DNA from: Hallerella sp963629575
Lineage (GTDB): Bacteria; Fibrobacterota; Fibrobacteria; Fibrobacterales; Fibrobacteraceae
DNA: 64,000 nt
Assembly (NCBI GenBank): GCA_963629575.1
Contig: CAVGIM010000005.1
Location: 7,909 to 71,908 of the forward strand
Reading direction: 5' to 3'
Shown here piece by piece: positions 34,121 through 42,794 of the stretch. How positions within the stretch are numbered: position 1 is the stretch's first letter; every line of letters starts with the position of its first letter. The position numbers and the translations under genes are program-made. The notes below the pieces were generated by a model. That model was not told the origin of the DNA, made no database searches, and saw nothing but the letters and a program-made list of their open reading frames with translations.

Positions 34121-34825
34121 TCAGAGGCGACCGAAATTTTCCGGAATGGAGAGACGCCACGTCCCGTCGCTCCAAGAAGCGTTTTTCCGGACGCTTTTTA
34201 CCCGAATGTTCAAGACGTTTTTTCCGCCCCGATAGACCCGGACTTCCGACGGCAAGATCCCGCTCTCGAATTCCGCATAGTCCAAAAATTCCAGCCGTTC
34301 CGAACCCTGCCGAAGTTCCGCGACGCGACCGTCCGCGTTTCGCAAGACATCAAACGGAATGCCCAGCGCGTCCTTTCCCGACATGCCGCCTTTCGGGAGC
34401 AGATCGCCCCAGAAGAGCGAAGCTATCCGGTGAATGTCAAACAGGGGAATCCCCGCATAGCCTCCGACCAGATAGCCCTTTCCCTCGGCAAATGTCTTCT
34501 GCTGCGAAAGAAGAAGCGTCCACTCCCCCTCTTTCCACAGGAGCGACGCGATGCCGATTCCCATCGGTCCGGAAAATTCAAGGCGGTAACGCTTGGACGG
34601 TACGGCGAACAGAACGCCCGAAAGCCGGTGAGAATCCTCCAGCGAATCGATTATTTCGAGCGTGAACTTCGCCTTGACGTTTTCCGGGGCAAGGACTTCC
34701 GACGGTTCCGCCGGGCCTTTCACCAGCCGCGGACCGCAACCGGAAAGAGCAATGGTCAAAAGCGCAAAAGCGCACCAAAAGGCAACGCGTTTTCCCGGGA
34801 ATCTTCGATTTTGACGAACAGACAT
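34121..34825 (-). CDS. LolB/DUF4292-like outer-membrane lipoprotein
   Basis: A 234-residue lipoprotein: a basic N-terminus, a hydrophobic segment and the lipobox ALSGC (Cys30). The body is beta-rich (YRLEFSGPMGIGIASLLWKEGEW) with a pattern like LolB and DUF4292 proteins, which carry lipids or lipoproteins to the outer membrane. In Bacteroidetes DUF4292 genes often follow a TPR gene, as here. The family match is by pattern only. It starts 14 bp after the TPR lipoprotein and ends 17 bp before the pseudo-M6 gene. Confidence 0.7.
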   Translation of the reverse strand: MSVRQNRRFPGKRVAFWCAFALLTIALSGCGPRLVKGPAEPSEVLAPENVKAKFTLEIIDSLEDSHRLSGVLFAVPSKRYRLEFSGPMGIGIASLLWKEGEWTLLLSQQKTFAEGKGYLVGGYAGIPLFDIHRIASLFWGDLLPKGGMSGKDALGIPFDVLRNADGRVAELRQGSERLEFLDYAEFESGILPSEVRVYRGGKNVLNIRVKSVRKNASWSDGTWRLSIPENFGRL

Positions 34826-34839
34826 ACCGGTTCGCAGGG

Positions 34840-36759
34840 CTATTCTTCTCTTCTCAAGATTTCGATCTGGCGCCTTGCGTTTTCGTTCTGCGGATCGATA
34901 GACAGGACCTTCTCGTAATATCCGATGGCGCGGTCTTTCAGCGAAAGCGCCTGGCATATCGCCGCGAGATGCGCAAAGATCGACGTGTCGCGCAAGAACA
35001 TGTCCGGAAAGGAATCCTGCTTCGTTTCGACATCTTCCATTAAGGCCAGAGCCTCGCGGAACTTTCCTTCGCGGTATAGCGCCCAACCCTTGGAATCCTT
35101 GTAGGCGACTTCATCCGGATCAAGCGCAAGCGCCTCGTCTATCAGGGAAATTCCCCACTTGAGCTCGTCAGCGCTGCGGTTCAAATCGACAAGCGTATAG
35201 CCCAGATGGTTCTTCGCCATCGCGTCGGTCGGAAAATTCGCAAAGATCTTTCGAAAGACGACTATCGCGGAATCGATTTTTCCAAGAGAAAGCAGGTTGG
35301 AGCCGTAGGAAAAGAGGATGTTCTGCGTTTCCCCGCCGATACGGGCCGCTTCCCGGTAATGCGCGTTGGCGTTTTCCCGCAGAGCCTTCGCCGAGTCTCT
35401 TTTCGGAGGCGTCGTCGGAACCGCTTCGAGCATTTCCGCGTTCATCTGCTGCAAGGTTCCATATTCAAAGTGCGTATTCGCCAGAGCAAGCGTCGCCATT
35501 TCGTCAAACTTTCGAATCTTTTCGAGATTTCCCGTTTCCTGGATTTTCTTGCGCGCCAGATCCACCAGGGAATCCGGCTTCAGCAACTCGTCCAGAAGCC
35601 GGTAGGCTTTCGAATACTTCTGCATGCCGGCATAGCGGACTATCAGATTGGCTCGATACGCTATCGGGTCGCGGGCGTATGCGCGTTCCAAATATTCCAG
35701 GGACTTCGCCGAATCTCCTTCATCAAGCGCCATAATATTTAACATGTTAAAGGCGGCCGTCGCATACCGATCCGTCTCGGAGAGACGCTCCAAGTGGATT
35801 TTCGCCTGGTCCATCTTGCCGAGCTTTATCTCCACCAGCGCAAGCTTCATCAGCACGTTGCCGAAATTCGGATTTCGCCTGTAAATATCCCGGAGCGTAT
35901 CCAGCGCGACAGAATCCTGCCCTAGGCCGACATAGGCGGCAGTCAGGAAGGCGACGGAAAGGGAATCGTCGGTATAGGCGGAATCGGCCCGAAACTCTTC
36001 CGTCGAGCGAAGCGCCTCTTCAAAGCGCTTCATGCCCAAAAGGAGCCGGATTCGGCTTTCCAGAAACGCGCGATCCCCGCGGGCTTCATAGACCGCGCCC
36101 AAAAGATCCGCCATCGCCGAATCGTTCTTCGTTTCCGCCAAGAGGGAGATTTGCCGTTCGAGCATCGCCTGCTGGTAACCGATTTGCGGCAAGAGAATTC
36201 CATAGATGCGAATAAGCTCCTTCGTGTCGCGGGATATTTCGAGCAGAAGGGAATATTCGTATGCGGCGTGCAGATTCTGCTCGCTCGCTTCCACAGCCTT
36301 CTTGTAATAGAGGAGCGCGCTGTCGAGATTCGACGCTTCGCTATACACCCGTCCCAAAAGCGCATACTGACCGCTAGTCTTCTTGCCTTTCAGGGATTTC
36401 GCGCGTTCCGCAAGCCTTAGCGCCTCGTCGGATGCGCCGGCTCCCCGGCGGATCATCAGTTCCAGGACAGAAAAGGCCAGGTAGCGGTTTTCCGAGTCCG
36501 CTTCGTAGGCGTGTCGCATGAATTCTTCCGCAATGGCAAATTCCCCTTGCCGTTCCAGCGCAAGCGCCCGCAAGAAGGATCCGTGGGCGATTTCCAGCCG
36601 CAAAAGCCTTGCGCTGTCGATTTTCGCCGGTTCCGATTTTTCGACAGCGACGGTTTTGCCATTTCTAGACATGTCATCCGACGGGGAAAGCTGTTTCGGA
36701 CCGGAGCAGGCGACAACCGCAAGCGACAGAGAAAGCAGAACGGGCAACAAGCGATACAT
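34840..36759 (-). CDS. Tetratricopeptide-repeat lipoprotein
   Basis: A 639-residue lipoprotein (VVAC, Cys18) consisting almost wholly of helical TPR units from about residue 60 to the C-terminus; YYEKVLSIDPQNENARRQIEIL is the last clear one. Such proteins are scaffolds in outer-membrane or periplasmic complexes. The ATG at 36757-36759 is chosen because the signal peptide begins there. It lies between the PASTA protein and the LolB-like lipoprotein, which suggests a cell-envelope function. Confidence 0.85.
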   Translation of the reverse strand: MYRLLPVLLSLSLAVVACSGPKQLSPSDDMSRNGKTVAVEKSEPAKIDSARLLRLEIAHGSFLRALALERQGEFAIAEEFMRHAYEADSENRYLAFSVLELMIRRGAGASDEALRLAERAKSLKGKKTSGQYALLGRVYSEASNLDSALLYYKKAVEASEQNLHAAYEYSLLLEISRDTKELIRIYGILLPQIGYQQAMLERQISLLAETKNDSAMADLLGAVYEARGDRAFLESRIRLLLGMKRFEEALRSTEEFRADSAYTDDSLSVAFLTAAYVGLGQDSVALDTLRDIYRRNPNFGNVLMKLALVEIKLGKMDQAKIHLERLSETDRYATAAFNMLNIMALDEGDSAKSLEYLERAYARDPIAYRANLIVRYAGMQKYSKAYRLLDELLKPDSLVDLARKKIQETGNLEKIRKFDEMATLALANTHFEYGTLQQMNAEMLEAVPTTPPKRDSAKALRENANAHYREAARIGGETQNILFSYGSNLLSLGKIDSAIVVFRKIFANFPTDAMAKNHLGYTLVDLNRSADELKWGISLIDEALALDPDEVAYKDSKGWALYREGKFREALALMEDVETKQDSFPDMFLRDTSIFAHLAAICQALSLKDRAIGYYEKVLSIDPQNENARRQIEILRREE

Positions 36760-36769
36760 CGAAAGCCTC

Positions 36770-37528
36770 TTATTCCGCAATGACCAGGTTGATTTTCGAA
36801 CCGGCAAAAAGAGCCGTCCCCGCCGACGGTTCCTGCGAAACGACTTTTCCCGCAGGTACACCCGAATGCTTGCCGCGGGACGTTTTTCCCACGATAAATC
36901 CAGCCGACCGCAAGTTCGAAGCCGCAGCCGAAAGCGACAAGCCGACGACACCGGGAAGTTCTATCTGCTTTCCGCTCGGACCGGAAGAGAGAAAGACATC
37001 GACCGTATCGCCCTTGTGCACCAGGGAACCTTCCGACGGATTCGTCCGCACGACCTTTCCCTTTGAAAAAGCAGGATGCGGCGTATGGAACGTCAAGCCG
37101 ACAGAAAGCCCGGCGTTCCGGATGGCGGCTACAGCCTCTTCGGCGTTCTTGTCAAAGAGATCGGGAACGGTAAACTGGTGCAGCCCGTCGGAAATCGTCA
37201 AGCGGATCGTGCGCCCGGGCTTTGTACGCGCGCCGGCAGACGGATTCTGGCGCATCACCAGGTCCATGTCGAAAGCCTTGCTGTATTCCCGTTCTTCGGA
37301 AAAGACGACGCCGAATCCGGAATCCCTCGCGAGAGCCACCGCCGAAACGCTGTCTAGACCTTCTAACATCGGAACCGTCATTTCCGAAACATGCTCCCGC
37401 GCAACGACCGGCATGACCAGCCTGTCAAAGACAATCGCGCACAGAACGAGAAACGGCAAAAGCAGGAAAAGCGCATAGAGCCACGGCTTCGTCGAAAAAA
37501 TCCTGTGGATAAAATTTTCCTTGCCCAT
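36770..37528 (-). CDS. Membrane-anchored PASTA-domain protein without kinase or PBP domain
   Basis: A 252-residue protein with a short cytoplasmic N-terminus, one transmembrane helix (about 16-38) and three PASTA domains at about 51-115, 118-184 and 188-252, each starting with the pattern VPxLxG/VxxxSAxxxLxxAG. PASTA domains sense peptidoglycan fragments and normally sit on Ser/Thr kinases or penicillin-binding proteins; here nothing else is present. Its neighbours 9-10 bp away are a Crp/Fnr regulator and a TPR lipoprotein. Confidence 0.9.
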   Translation of the reverse strand: MGKENFIHRIFSTKPWLYALFLLLPFLVLCAIVFDRLVMPVVAREHVSEMTVPMLEGLDSVSAVALARDSGFGVVFSEEREYSKAFDMDLVMRQNPSAGARTKPGRTIRLTISDGLHQFTVPDLFDKNAEEAVAAIRNAGLSVGLTFHTPHPAFSKGKVVRTNPSEGSLVHKGDTVDVFLSSGPSGKQIELPGVVGLSLSAAASNLRSAGFIVGKTSRGKHSGVPAGKVVSQEPSAGTALFAGSKINLVIAE

Positions 37529-37537
37529 TCGTCCCTC

Positions 37538-38251
37538 TTATACTTTCGAATTCATTTCGTGCAACTTGCTTTCTTCCGAAATCACGAGATCCTTCCCCAT
37601 CAGGGAAATCGTACCGTTCCGGGAAAGCGTGGAAAAAACCCGGCTAACCGTTTCGCGGGTCGTCCCCGACATTTCCGCGAACTGTTGCTGGGTCGGGCGA
37701 TTGCGGATGACCGTCACCATTTCGCCCCCGCGACCGTGAATGCGCACTCCGCGGTCTTCCACCAGACTGAGGATAGTCCCGGCGACACGTCCATACACGG
37801 ACATGGTGGCAAGCGACCCGATTTGGCGGTTCGCGTTTCGCAAGCGACGGCTCATCTGCACGAGAAGCCCCGTAGCAAGTTCCGGAGTCGTCTTCAAGAG
37901 TTCCAGAAAATGTTCCCGGCGAATGGTGAGAACCTTTGTCGGCAAGACGGCCTTTACCGAAGCGGAACGGGGTTCTCCGTCGATAAGCGACATTTCCCCG
38001 AACGAATCCCCGCGGGACAGAAGCGAGAGAATGGTCTCCTTTCCGTCCGACCCGGTCACATAGACCTTGACCTCTCCGTCCGCGATAAGGAACAGCGCGC
38101 TGGACGATTCGTCCCTTTCCAGAATAATCGTCTCGTCGCGGCCGAATTCGTTTACGATGACAAGAGAGGCCAGCTGGGAAAGCTGCTCTTCCGTCAGTTC
38201 CGAAAAGAGATCGACTCCCTTGAGAAGCTGGGCAATGTTTTCATCCGCCAT
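37538..38251 (-). CDS. Crp/Fnr family transcriptional regulator
   Basis: A 237-residue regulator with an N-terminal cyclic-nucleotide-binding barrel (about 15-130; GDSFGEMSLIDGEPRSASVKA matches the phosphate-binding cassette), a dimerisation helix and a C-terminal winged helix (about 165-230; TQQQFAEMSGTTRETVSRVF is the recognition unit). The presence of the RSAS motif makes cAMP or a related nucleotide possible. There is no Fnr-type cysteine cluster. It is placed 15 bp after purA and 9 bp before the PASTA gene. Confidence 0.92.
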   Translation of the reverse strand: MADENIAQLLKGVDLFSELTEEQLSQLASLVIVNEFGRDETIILERDESSSALFLIADGEVKVYVTGSDGKETILSLLSRGDSFGEMSLIDGEPRSASVKAVLPTKVLTIRREHFLELLKTTPELATGLLVQMSRRLRNANRQIGSLATMSVYGRVAGTILSLVEDRGVRIHGRGGEMVTVIRNRPTQQQFAEMSGTTRETVSRVFSTLSRNGTISLMGKDLVISEESKLHEMNSKV

Positions 38252-38266
38252 AGAACCCTTCCTGGT

Positions 38267-39553
38267 TTATTTCAAATCGATGATGATGCTTTCGTCCCGA
38301 TGCGCGCCGATCGAAATCATGCCGATTTTCACACCGACCAGTTCCGACATCGCCTCGAGATACTTTTTCGCATTCGCCGGTAGTTCGCCCCAGCTCTTGC
38401 AGCGGGTCGTGTTTTCCTTCCAGCCGGGGAACGTTTCGTAAACGGGCTTGCAGCGGCCCACTTTCGAAAGCTGGTTCGGGAAGATCTCGATTTTTTCGCC
38501 ATCGCATTCGTAATGCGTGCAAACCTTGATTTCATCGAACGTGTCGAGAACGTCGAGCTTTGTAATCGCGAGGTGGGTGAGACCGTTCACGAGAGCCGCC
38601 TTGCGGACGACCGGAGCGTCGAACCAGCCGCAGCGGCGATTTCTGCCCGTCGTCGCCCCGTATTCGTTTCCGAGCTTCCGAAGCATTTCGCCCATGTCAT
38701 CGAGCAGCTCCGTCGGGAAGGGACCGTTCCCTACGCGGGTCGTGTAGGCCTTGACGACGCCGACAACCTGGTCGATAGCCGTGGGACCGACTCCCGCTCC
38801 GCAGCTCGCATAGCCCGCCACCGTATTGCTCGAAGTCACATACGGATAGGTTCCCTGATCGACATCGAGAATCGTTCCCTGAGCGCCTTCGAAAATCAGG
38901 CGCTTGCCTTCCTTCTTGGCCTTGTAGAGGATTTCGCTCACATCGCGGACGAACGGCTTGATTTTCTGCCCGAGCTCCAGGTAATCCCGAATCACCTGTT
39001 CCGGATCGATTTCGGGAACGTCGTACATCACGCGAAATTCTTCGTTGTGAATTTTCGCCATCGCTTCGACGCGAGGCCGCAGTTCGCGTTCATCCATCAG
39101 GTCGCCGACGCGAACACCGATACGGTTCACCTTGTCGCTGTAGCACGGACCGATTCCCCGACCGGTCGTTCCGATTGCCGCCTTTCCCGCCTTCTTTTCC
39201 TTCGCCTTGTCGAGAGCCGAATGATACGGCAAGACAACATGCGCGTTGTCCGCAATGACAAGCCGCTTTTCCGGATCCGAAATTCCCTTCGAATGCAAAT
39301 CCGCGATTTCGGCAAGGGTCTGCACGGGATCGAGAACGACCCCGTTTCCGATGACGCAAAGCTTGTTCTCGTGCATGATGCCCGACGGAATCAGGTGGAA
39401 GACAAACTTCTTGTCGCCCACTTCGACGGTATGGCCCGCATTGGCTCCGCCCTGAAAACGGACGATGACATCCGCATCCAGCGTGAGAAAATCAACGATC
39501 TTGGCTTTTCCTTCATCGCCCCACTGGGAGCCGATTACAACACGATTTGGCAT
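38267..39553 (-). CDS. purA: Adenylosuccinate synthetase
   Basis: GTP-dependent conversion of IMP and aspartate to adenylosuccinate, the first step from IMP to AMP. At 428 residues it is full length. The N-terminal loop reads QWGDEGKAKIVD, with Ala17 where most enzymes have Gly; QGGANAGHT, the TTGRGIGPCY segment and TGRNRRCGWFD follow as expected. It is the first gene of the long co-directional run that ends at the restriction-modification gene. Confidence 0.97.
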   Translation of the reverse strand: MPNRVVIGSQWGDEGKAKIVDFLTLDADVIVRFQGGANAGHTVEVGDKKFVFHLIPSGIMHENKLCVIGNGVVLDPVQTLAEIADLHSKGISDPEKRLVIADNAHVVLPYHSALDKAKEKKAGKAAIGTTGRGIGPCYSDKVNRIGVRVGDLMDERELRPRVEAMAKIHNEEFRVMYDVPEIDPEQVIRDYLELGQKIKPFVRDVSEILYKAKKEGKRLIFEGAQGTILDVDQGTYPYVTSSNTVAGYASCGAGVGPTAIDQVVGVVKAYTTRVGNGPFPTELLDDMGEMLRKLGNEYGATTGRNRRCGWFDAPVVRKAALVNGLTHLAITKLDVLDTFDEIKVCTHYECDGEKIEIFPNQLSKVGRCKPVYETFPGWKENTTRCKSWGELPANAKKYLEAMSELVGVKIGMISIGAHRDESIIIDLK

Positions 39554-39585
39554 AGGTCCTTCTCGAAAAAAAACGCGAAAGGAAA

Positions 39586-39606
39586 GGACCGGGCTTTTCC
39601 CGACCC
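39586..39606 (-). terminator. Probable terminator after yggS
   Basis: GGACCGGG (39586-39593) faces CCCGACCC (39599-39606) around CTTTT; in the minus-strand RNA this is an 8-bp stem with two G-U pairs, followed by U-rich sequence (39567-39585). It would end the tig-clpP-clpX-lon-yggS transcript before purA. Confidence 0.6.
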
Positions 39607-39679
39607 CTTTTTCGCCTTAATAATAGAAAAGAAATTTTAAAAGATTGCGATACAAGCAACGGAATCGCGACCGGAGCCG

Positions 39680-40399
39680 TCAAGGGTTGCCGCGTTCGCC
39701 GAAAAGCGCCGTTCCCACGCGGATCATCGTCGCGCCTTCCTCGATAGCGACTTCCAGGTCTCCGGTCATTCCCATCGAAAGCTGGTCAAAGTCCCGAAAG
39801 ACTCCGCCGCGCGCCTGGAACCTTTGCCGGAGATTTCGCAAGAAGGCAAAGCATTCGCGAGAATCTTCCGCGACACCCGTGTTTTTTCCGATGGTCATCA
39901 GCCCGCGAAAGCGAAGATGCGCGCACGGGGAATGCCTTTCGAGCGCAAGCAGGAACGCTTCCGCCGCATGGACGTCCAGACCGCTCTTGGTTTCTTCCTC
40001 GCCGGCGTTTACCTGGAAGAGAATGTCGAGCGTTTTGTCTGCTTCCGCACAGACCTTTTCCAGTTTTTCGACCGCTTCGACGCTTGCGATGGAATGGATG
40101 CAGTCCGCGACGAGAGCCGCCTTTTTCAGCTTGTTCGACTGCACCGGGCCGATGATGTGGCAGCGCACGCCCGGACGCCTGACGCTGAATTTTTCGAGCG
40201 CTTCCTGCACCCGGTTTTCGCCAAAATCCTTTGCTCCCAGGAGAATCGCCCTTTCGACGGATTCCATGGGGTGAAACTTGGAGACCCACACCAGACGGAC
40301 GCTTTCCCTAGGCCGATTACTTTGTATGCAAGCGAAAGAGATTCGCTTTTCGAGCCTTTCGTGCGCGGCGCGCATTTCTCCCAGGGAAAATTCAGCCAT
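39680..40399 (-). CDS. yggS: YggS/PLPBP family PLP-binding protein
   Basis: A 239-residue single-domain TIM-barrel protein that binds pyridoxal phosphate and takes part in vitamin B6 and amino-acid homeostasis. The PLP lysine is Lys41 in WVSKFHP. FGENRVQEA, the HIIGPVQSNK segment and SMGMTGDLEVAIEEGATMIRVGTALFG are characteristic (the usual H-F-I-G-x-L-Q is HIIGPVQ here). Its ATG lies 8 bp inside the end of lon, so translation is coupled to the protease gene. Confidence 0.93.
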   Translation of the reverse strand: MAEFSLGEMRAAHERLEKRISFACIQSNRPRESVRLVWVSKFHPMESVERAILLGAKDFGENRVQEALEKFSVRRPGVRCHIIGPVQSNKLKKAALVADCIHSIASVEAVEKLEKVCAEADKTLDILFQVNAGEEETKSGLDVHAAEAFLLALERHSPCAHLRFRGLMTIGKNTGVAEDSRECFAFLRNLRQRFQARGGVFRDFDQLSMGMTGDLEVAIEEGATMIRVGTALFGERGNP

Positions 40400-42785
40400 C
40401 TTTCTTCGCCCGGGACTTTTTCTTCGGCTGCCGGAACAGGGCCGCGATCAGGTCATCGATGTGTTTCATCGTGTAAATCTTGAGTCCCTTCTTCGCCGGA
40501 ACCGGCAATTCGGAAATGTCCTTTTCGTTCTGCTTCGGCAGGTAGAGCGTCTTTACGCCGGCGTCTAGCGCGGCAAGCGCCTTTTCGTTCAAGCCGCCAA
40601 TCGGAAGCAGGTCGCCGGAAAGGCTCACTTCGCCCGTAAACGCGACATCAGGCGGAACCGGGATGCGCGTAAAGGCGGAAAGGAGCGAAAGCGTGAGAGC
40701 GATGCCGGCCGACGGACCGTCCTTGGGGACCGCGCCTTCGGGAACGTGAATGTGAATGTCCGTCTTCCGCACAATCGCCGGGTCGATATCGAAGCGCTGG
40801 AGCCTTTCGCGTACAAGGCTCAGGGCAATCTGCGCAGATTCCTTCATCACGTCGCCGAGTTTTCCGGTGAGGAGCAGGTGCCCGCGACCCGAAAGCAGTT
40901 TCGATTCGATCAGAAGGATCTCCCCACCGACAGAAGTCCAGGCGAGTCCCGTGATGACGCCAAAACGCCCGGGCTGCGGCAAGCGATTGTCCAAAAAGCG
41001 CGGCACGCCCAGATACTTTTCGACAAGTTTCGGGGTAAGCGCAAGCTTTCCCGCTTTTCCCATCAGGGATTCCTTGACCCGCTTGCGCACGACGGATTCT
41101 ACCATGCGTTCCAGTTCGCGAACGCCGGCTTCCCGCGTATAGCCGCGCAAGATCTTCTGGATGGAGTCATCGTCGAAGACAATCGAAGAGGCGTCCGAAA
41201 CACCACAGTTCCTTAGCGCCTTTGGAATCAGGTAATCCTTCGCAATCGCGAGCTTTTCGTGCGGGTAGTATCCGGGCAGGCGAACAACTTCCATGCGGTC
41301 TTCGAGCGGAGCCGGAATCGACGCTTCCGAATTTGCCGTCGCGATAAAGAGAACCTTTGAAAAATCCAGTCCGACTTCCATAAAATGGTCGGTAAAATCC
41401 GGATTGAGTTCCGGGTCGAGAACTTCGAGCATCGCGCTCGCCGGATCGCCCCGATAGTCGTTTCCCATCTTGTCGATCTCGTCGAGCAAGATAACGGGAT
41501 TCATGCATTTCGCATGTCGCAGCGCCTGGACAAAGCGCCCAGGCATCGAACCGATATACGTGCGACGGTGTCCGCGGATTTCCGCCTCGTCCTGTACGCC
41601 GCCAAGAGTCACCCGGGCAAAGTTTCTGCCCAGAGATTCCGCGATGGAACGCACGAGCGTCGTCTTTCCCACGCCCGGAGGACCTACCAGGCAGATGATC
41701 GGAGCCTTGTTCTCCGCGCCGGTCTGCTTCAATACGGCGACGTATTCGAGAATCCGTTCCTTGACCTTTTCCAGGCCAAAATGTTTCGCATCCAGATTTT
41801 TCTTGACCTTTTTCAAGTCCAGCGCGGTATCCGTATAGACACCATATGGAATCGAAAGGAACCAGTCGATATAGTTGCGCGAAACGGCATATTCCGGACT
41901 TGCGGGCTGCATCAGGCGCATCCGTCCGAATTCCTCGTCAAGCTTTTCCTGGATGGCCGCGGAAAAGCGCTTTTCCTTGACTTTCTGTTCGAGCTTGTCG
42001 ATTTCGTCGCCGTCGCCGTCCGAGATTTCGCTTTGCAGCATCCGGATTTGCTCGCTGATGAGCCAATCCTTTTGGTTCTGCTGCATCTTCTGCTGGACAT
42101 CGTCACGGACGTGTTCCACGACGCATTCCACGTCAAGAGCCGCCTGGAGATACGCGTTAATAGCCCTTCCGAGAGAATCCAGGTTTTCCTGTTCGAGCGC
42201 CTTTTGCTTCTGGGCCGGAGTCACGCGCAAGAAAGGAAGCATCGCCATGTATGTGGAGAACGGATCGTCCTTGGCCATGACGTCGTGCACGATATCCGGG
42301 GAAAGATTCTGCAACCCCGCATAGCGTTCAAAAAGCCGAACACCTTCCTTGGCAATAACCTTGGAAAGCGAATCATCTACCGGAGCATAATGGCGAAGGG
42401 AAATGTGCGCCGAAAAATAGTTCCTGTCCGCAAGGATTTCCGGATTCACCAGATCGACAATGACAATGCCTTCGAGCAGGACGCGCCAGCAGCCGTTCGG
42501 GAGGGAACTCACGGACTGGACATGGGCGAGAACTCCCACCTTGGGCAGATCTTCGAGCGAGACAGCGTCCTTGTCCGGATCGGGTTGGAGCGCAAGCAGG
42601 ATCAGGTCATGATAGGCCCTGGATGCCTGCAGAGCGTTCTGCGAAATTTCGCGCCCCACAAGAACCCGCGTAGAGGCCCCCGGCGTTACCAGGGCATCGC
42701 GCAGCGGAAGCAGCGGAAAATCGTGAGACAGGTCCAAGGCGACAGTTTCTAGCAAATTCTCGGAATCAGGAATCGTCTTTTTCAA
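40392..42785 (-). CDS. lon: ATP-dependent protease Lon
   Basis: A 797-residue AAA+ serine protease that removes damaged and regulatory proteins in the cytoplasm. An N-terminal substrate domain (about 20-220), a coiled coil, the AAA+ module with Walker A GPPGVGKT (368-375) and the C-terminal protease domain are present. The catalytic dyad is Ser692 in GPSAG and Lys735, 43 apart as in E. coli. The start is a TTG (42783-42785) with GAGG 8 bases upstream. The tail is Lys-rich. It follows clpX by 9 bp. Confidence 0.96.
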   Translation of the reverse strand: MKKTIPDSENLLETVALDLSHDFPLLPLRDALVTPGASTRVLVGREISQNALQASRAYHDLILLALQPDPDKDAVSLEDLPKVGVLAHVQSVSSLPNGCWRVLLEGIVIVDLVNPEILADRNYFSAHISLRHYAPVDDSLSKVIAKEGVRLFERYAGLQNLSPDIVHDVMAKDDPFSTYMAMLPFLRVTPAQKQKALEQENLDSLGRAINAYLQAALDVECVVEHVRDDVQQKMQQNQKDWLISEQIRMLQSEISDGDGDEIDKLEQKVKEKRFSAAIQEKLDEEFGRMRLMQPASPEYAVSRNYIDWFLSIPYGVYTDTALDLKKVKKNLDAKHFGLEKVKERILEYVAVLKQTGAENKAPIICLVGPPGVGKTTLVRSIAESLGRNFARVTLGGVQDEAEIRGHRRTYIGSMPGRFVQALRHAKCMNPVILLDEIDKMGNDYRGDPASAMLEVLDPELNPDFTDHFMEVGLDFSKVLFIATANSEASIPAPLEDRMEVVRLPGYYPHEKLAIAKDYLIPKALRNCGVSDASSIVFDDDSIQKILRGYTREAGVRELERMVESVVRKRVKESLMGKAGKLALTPKLVEKYLGVPRFLDNRLPQPGRFGVITGLAWTSVGGEILLIESKLLSGRGHLLLTGKLGDVMKESAQIALSLVRERLQRFDIDPAIVRKTDIHIHVPEGAVPKDGPSAGIALTLSLLSAFTRIPVPPDVAFTGEVSLSGDLLPIGGLNEKALAALDAGVKTLYLPKQNEKDISELPVPAKKGLKIYTMKHIDDLIAALFRQPKKKSRAKKDG

Positions 42786-42794
42786 ACCAAATCC

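Noticed and set aside
41385..42752. Plus-strand open frame of 455 codons inside lon
   Set aside because: Antisense to the invariant Lon sequence.
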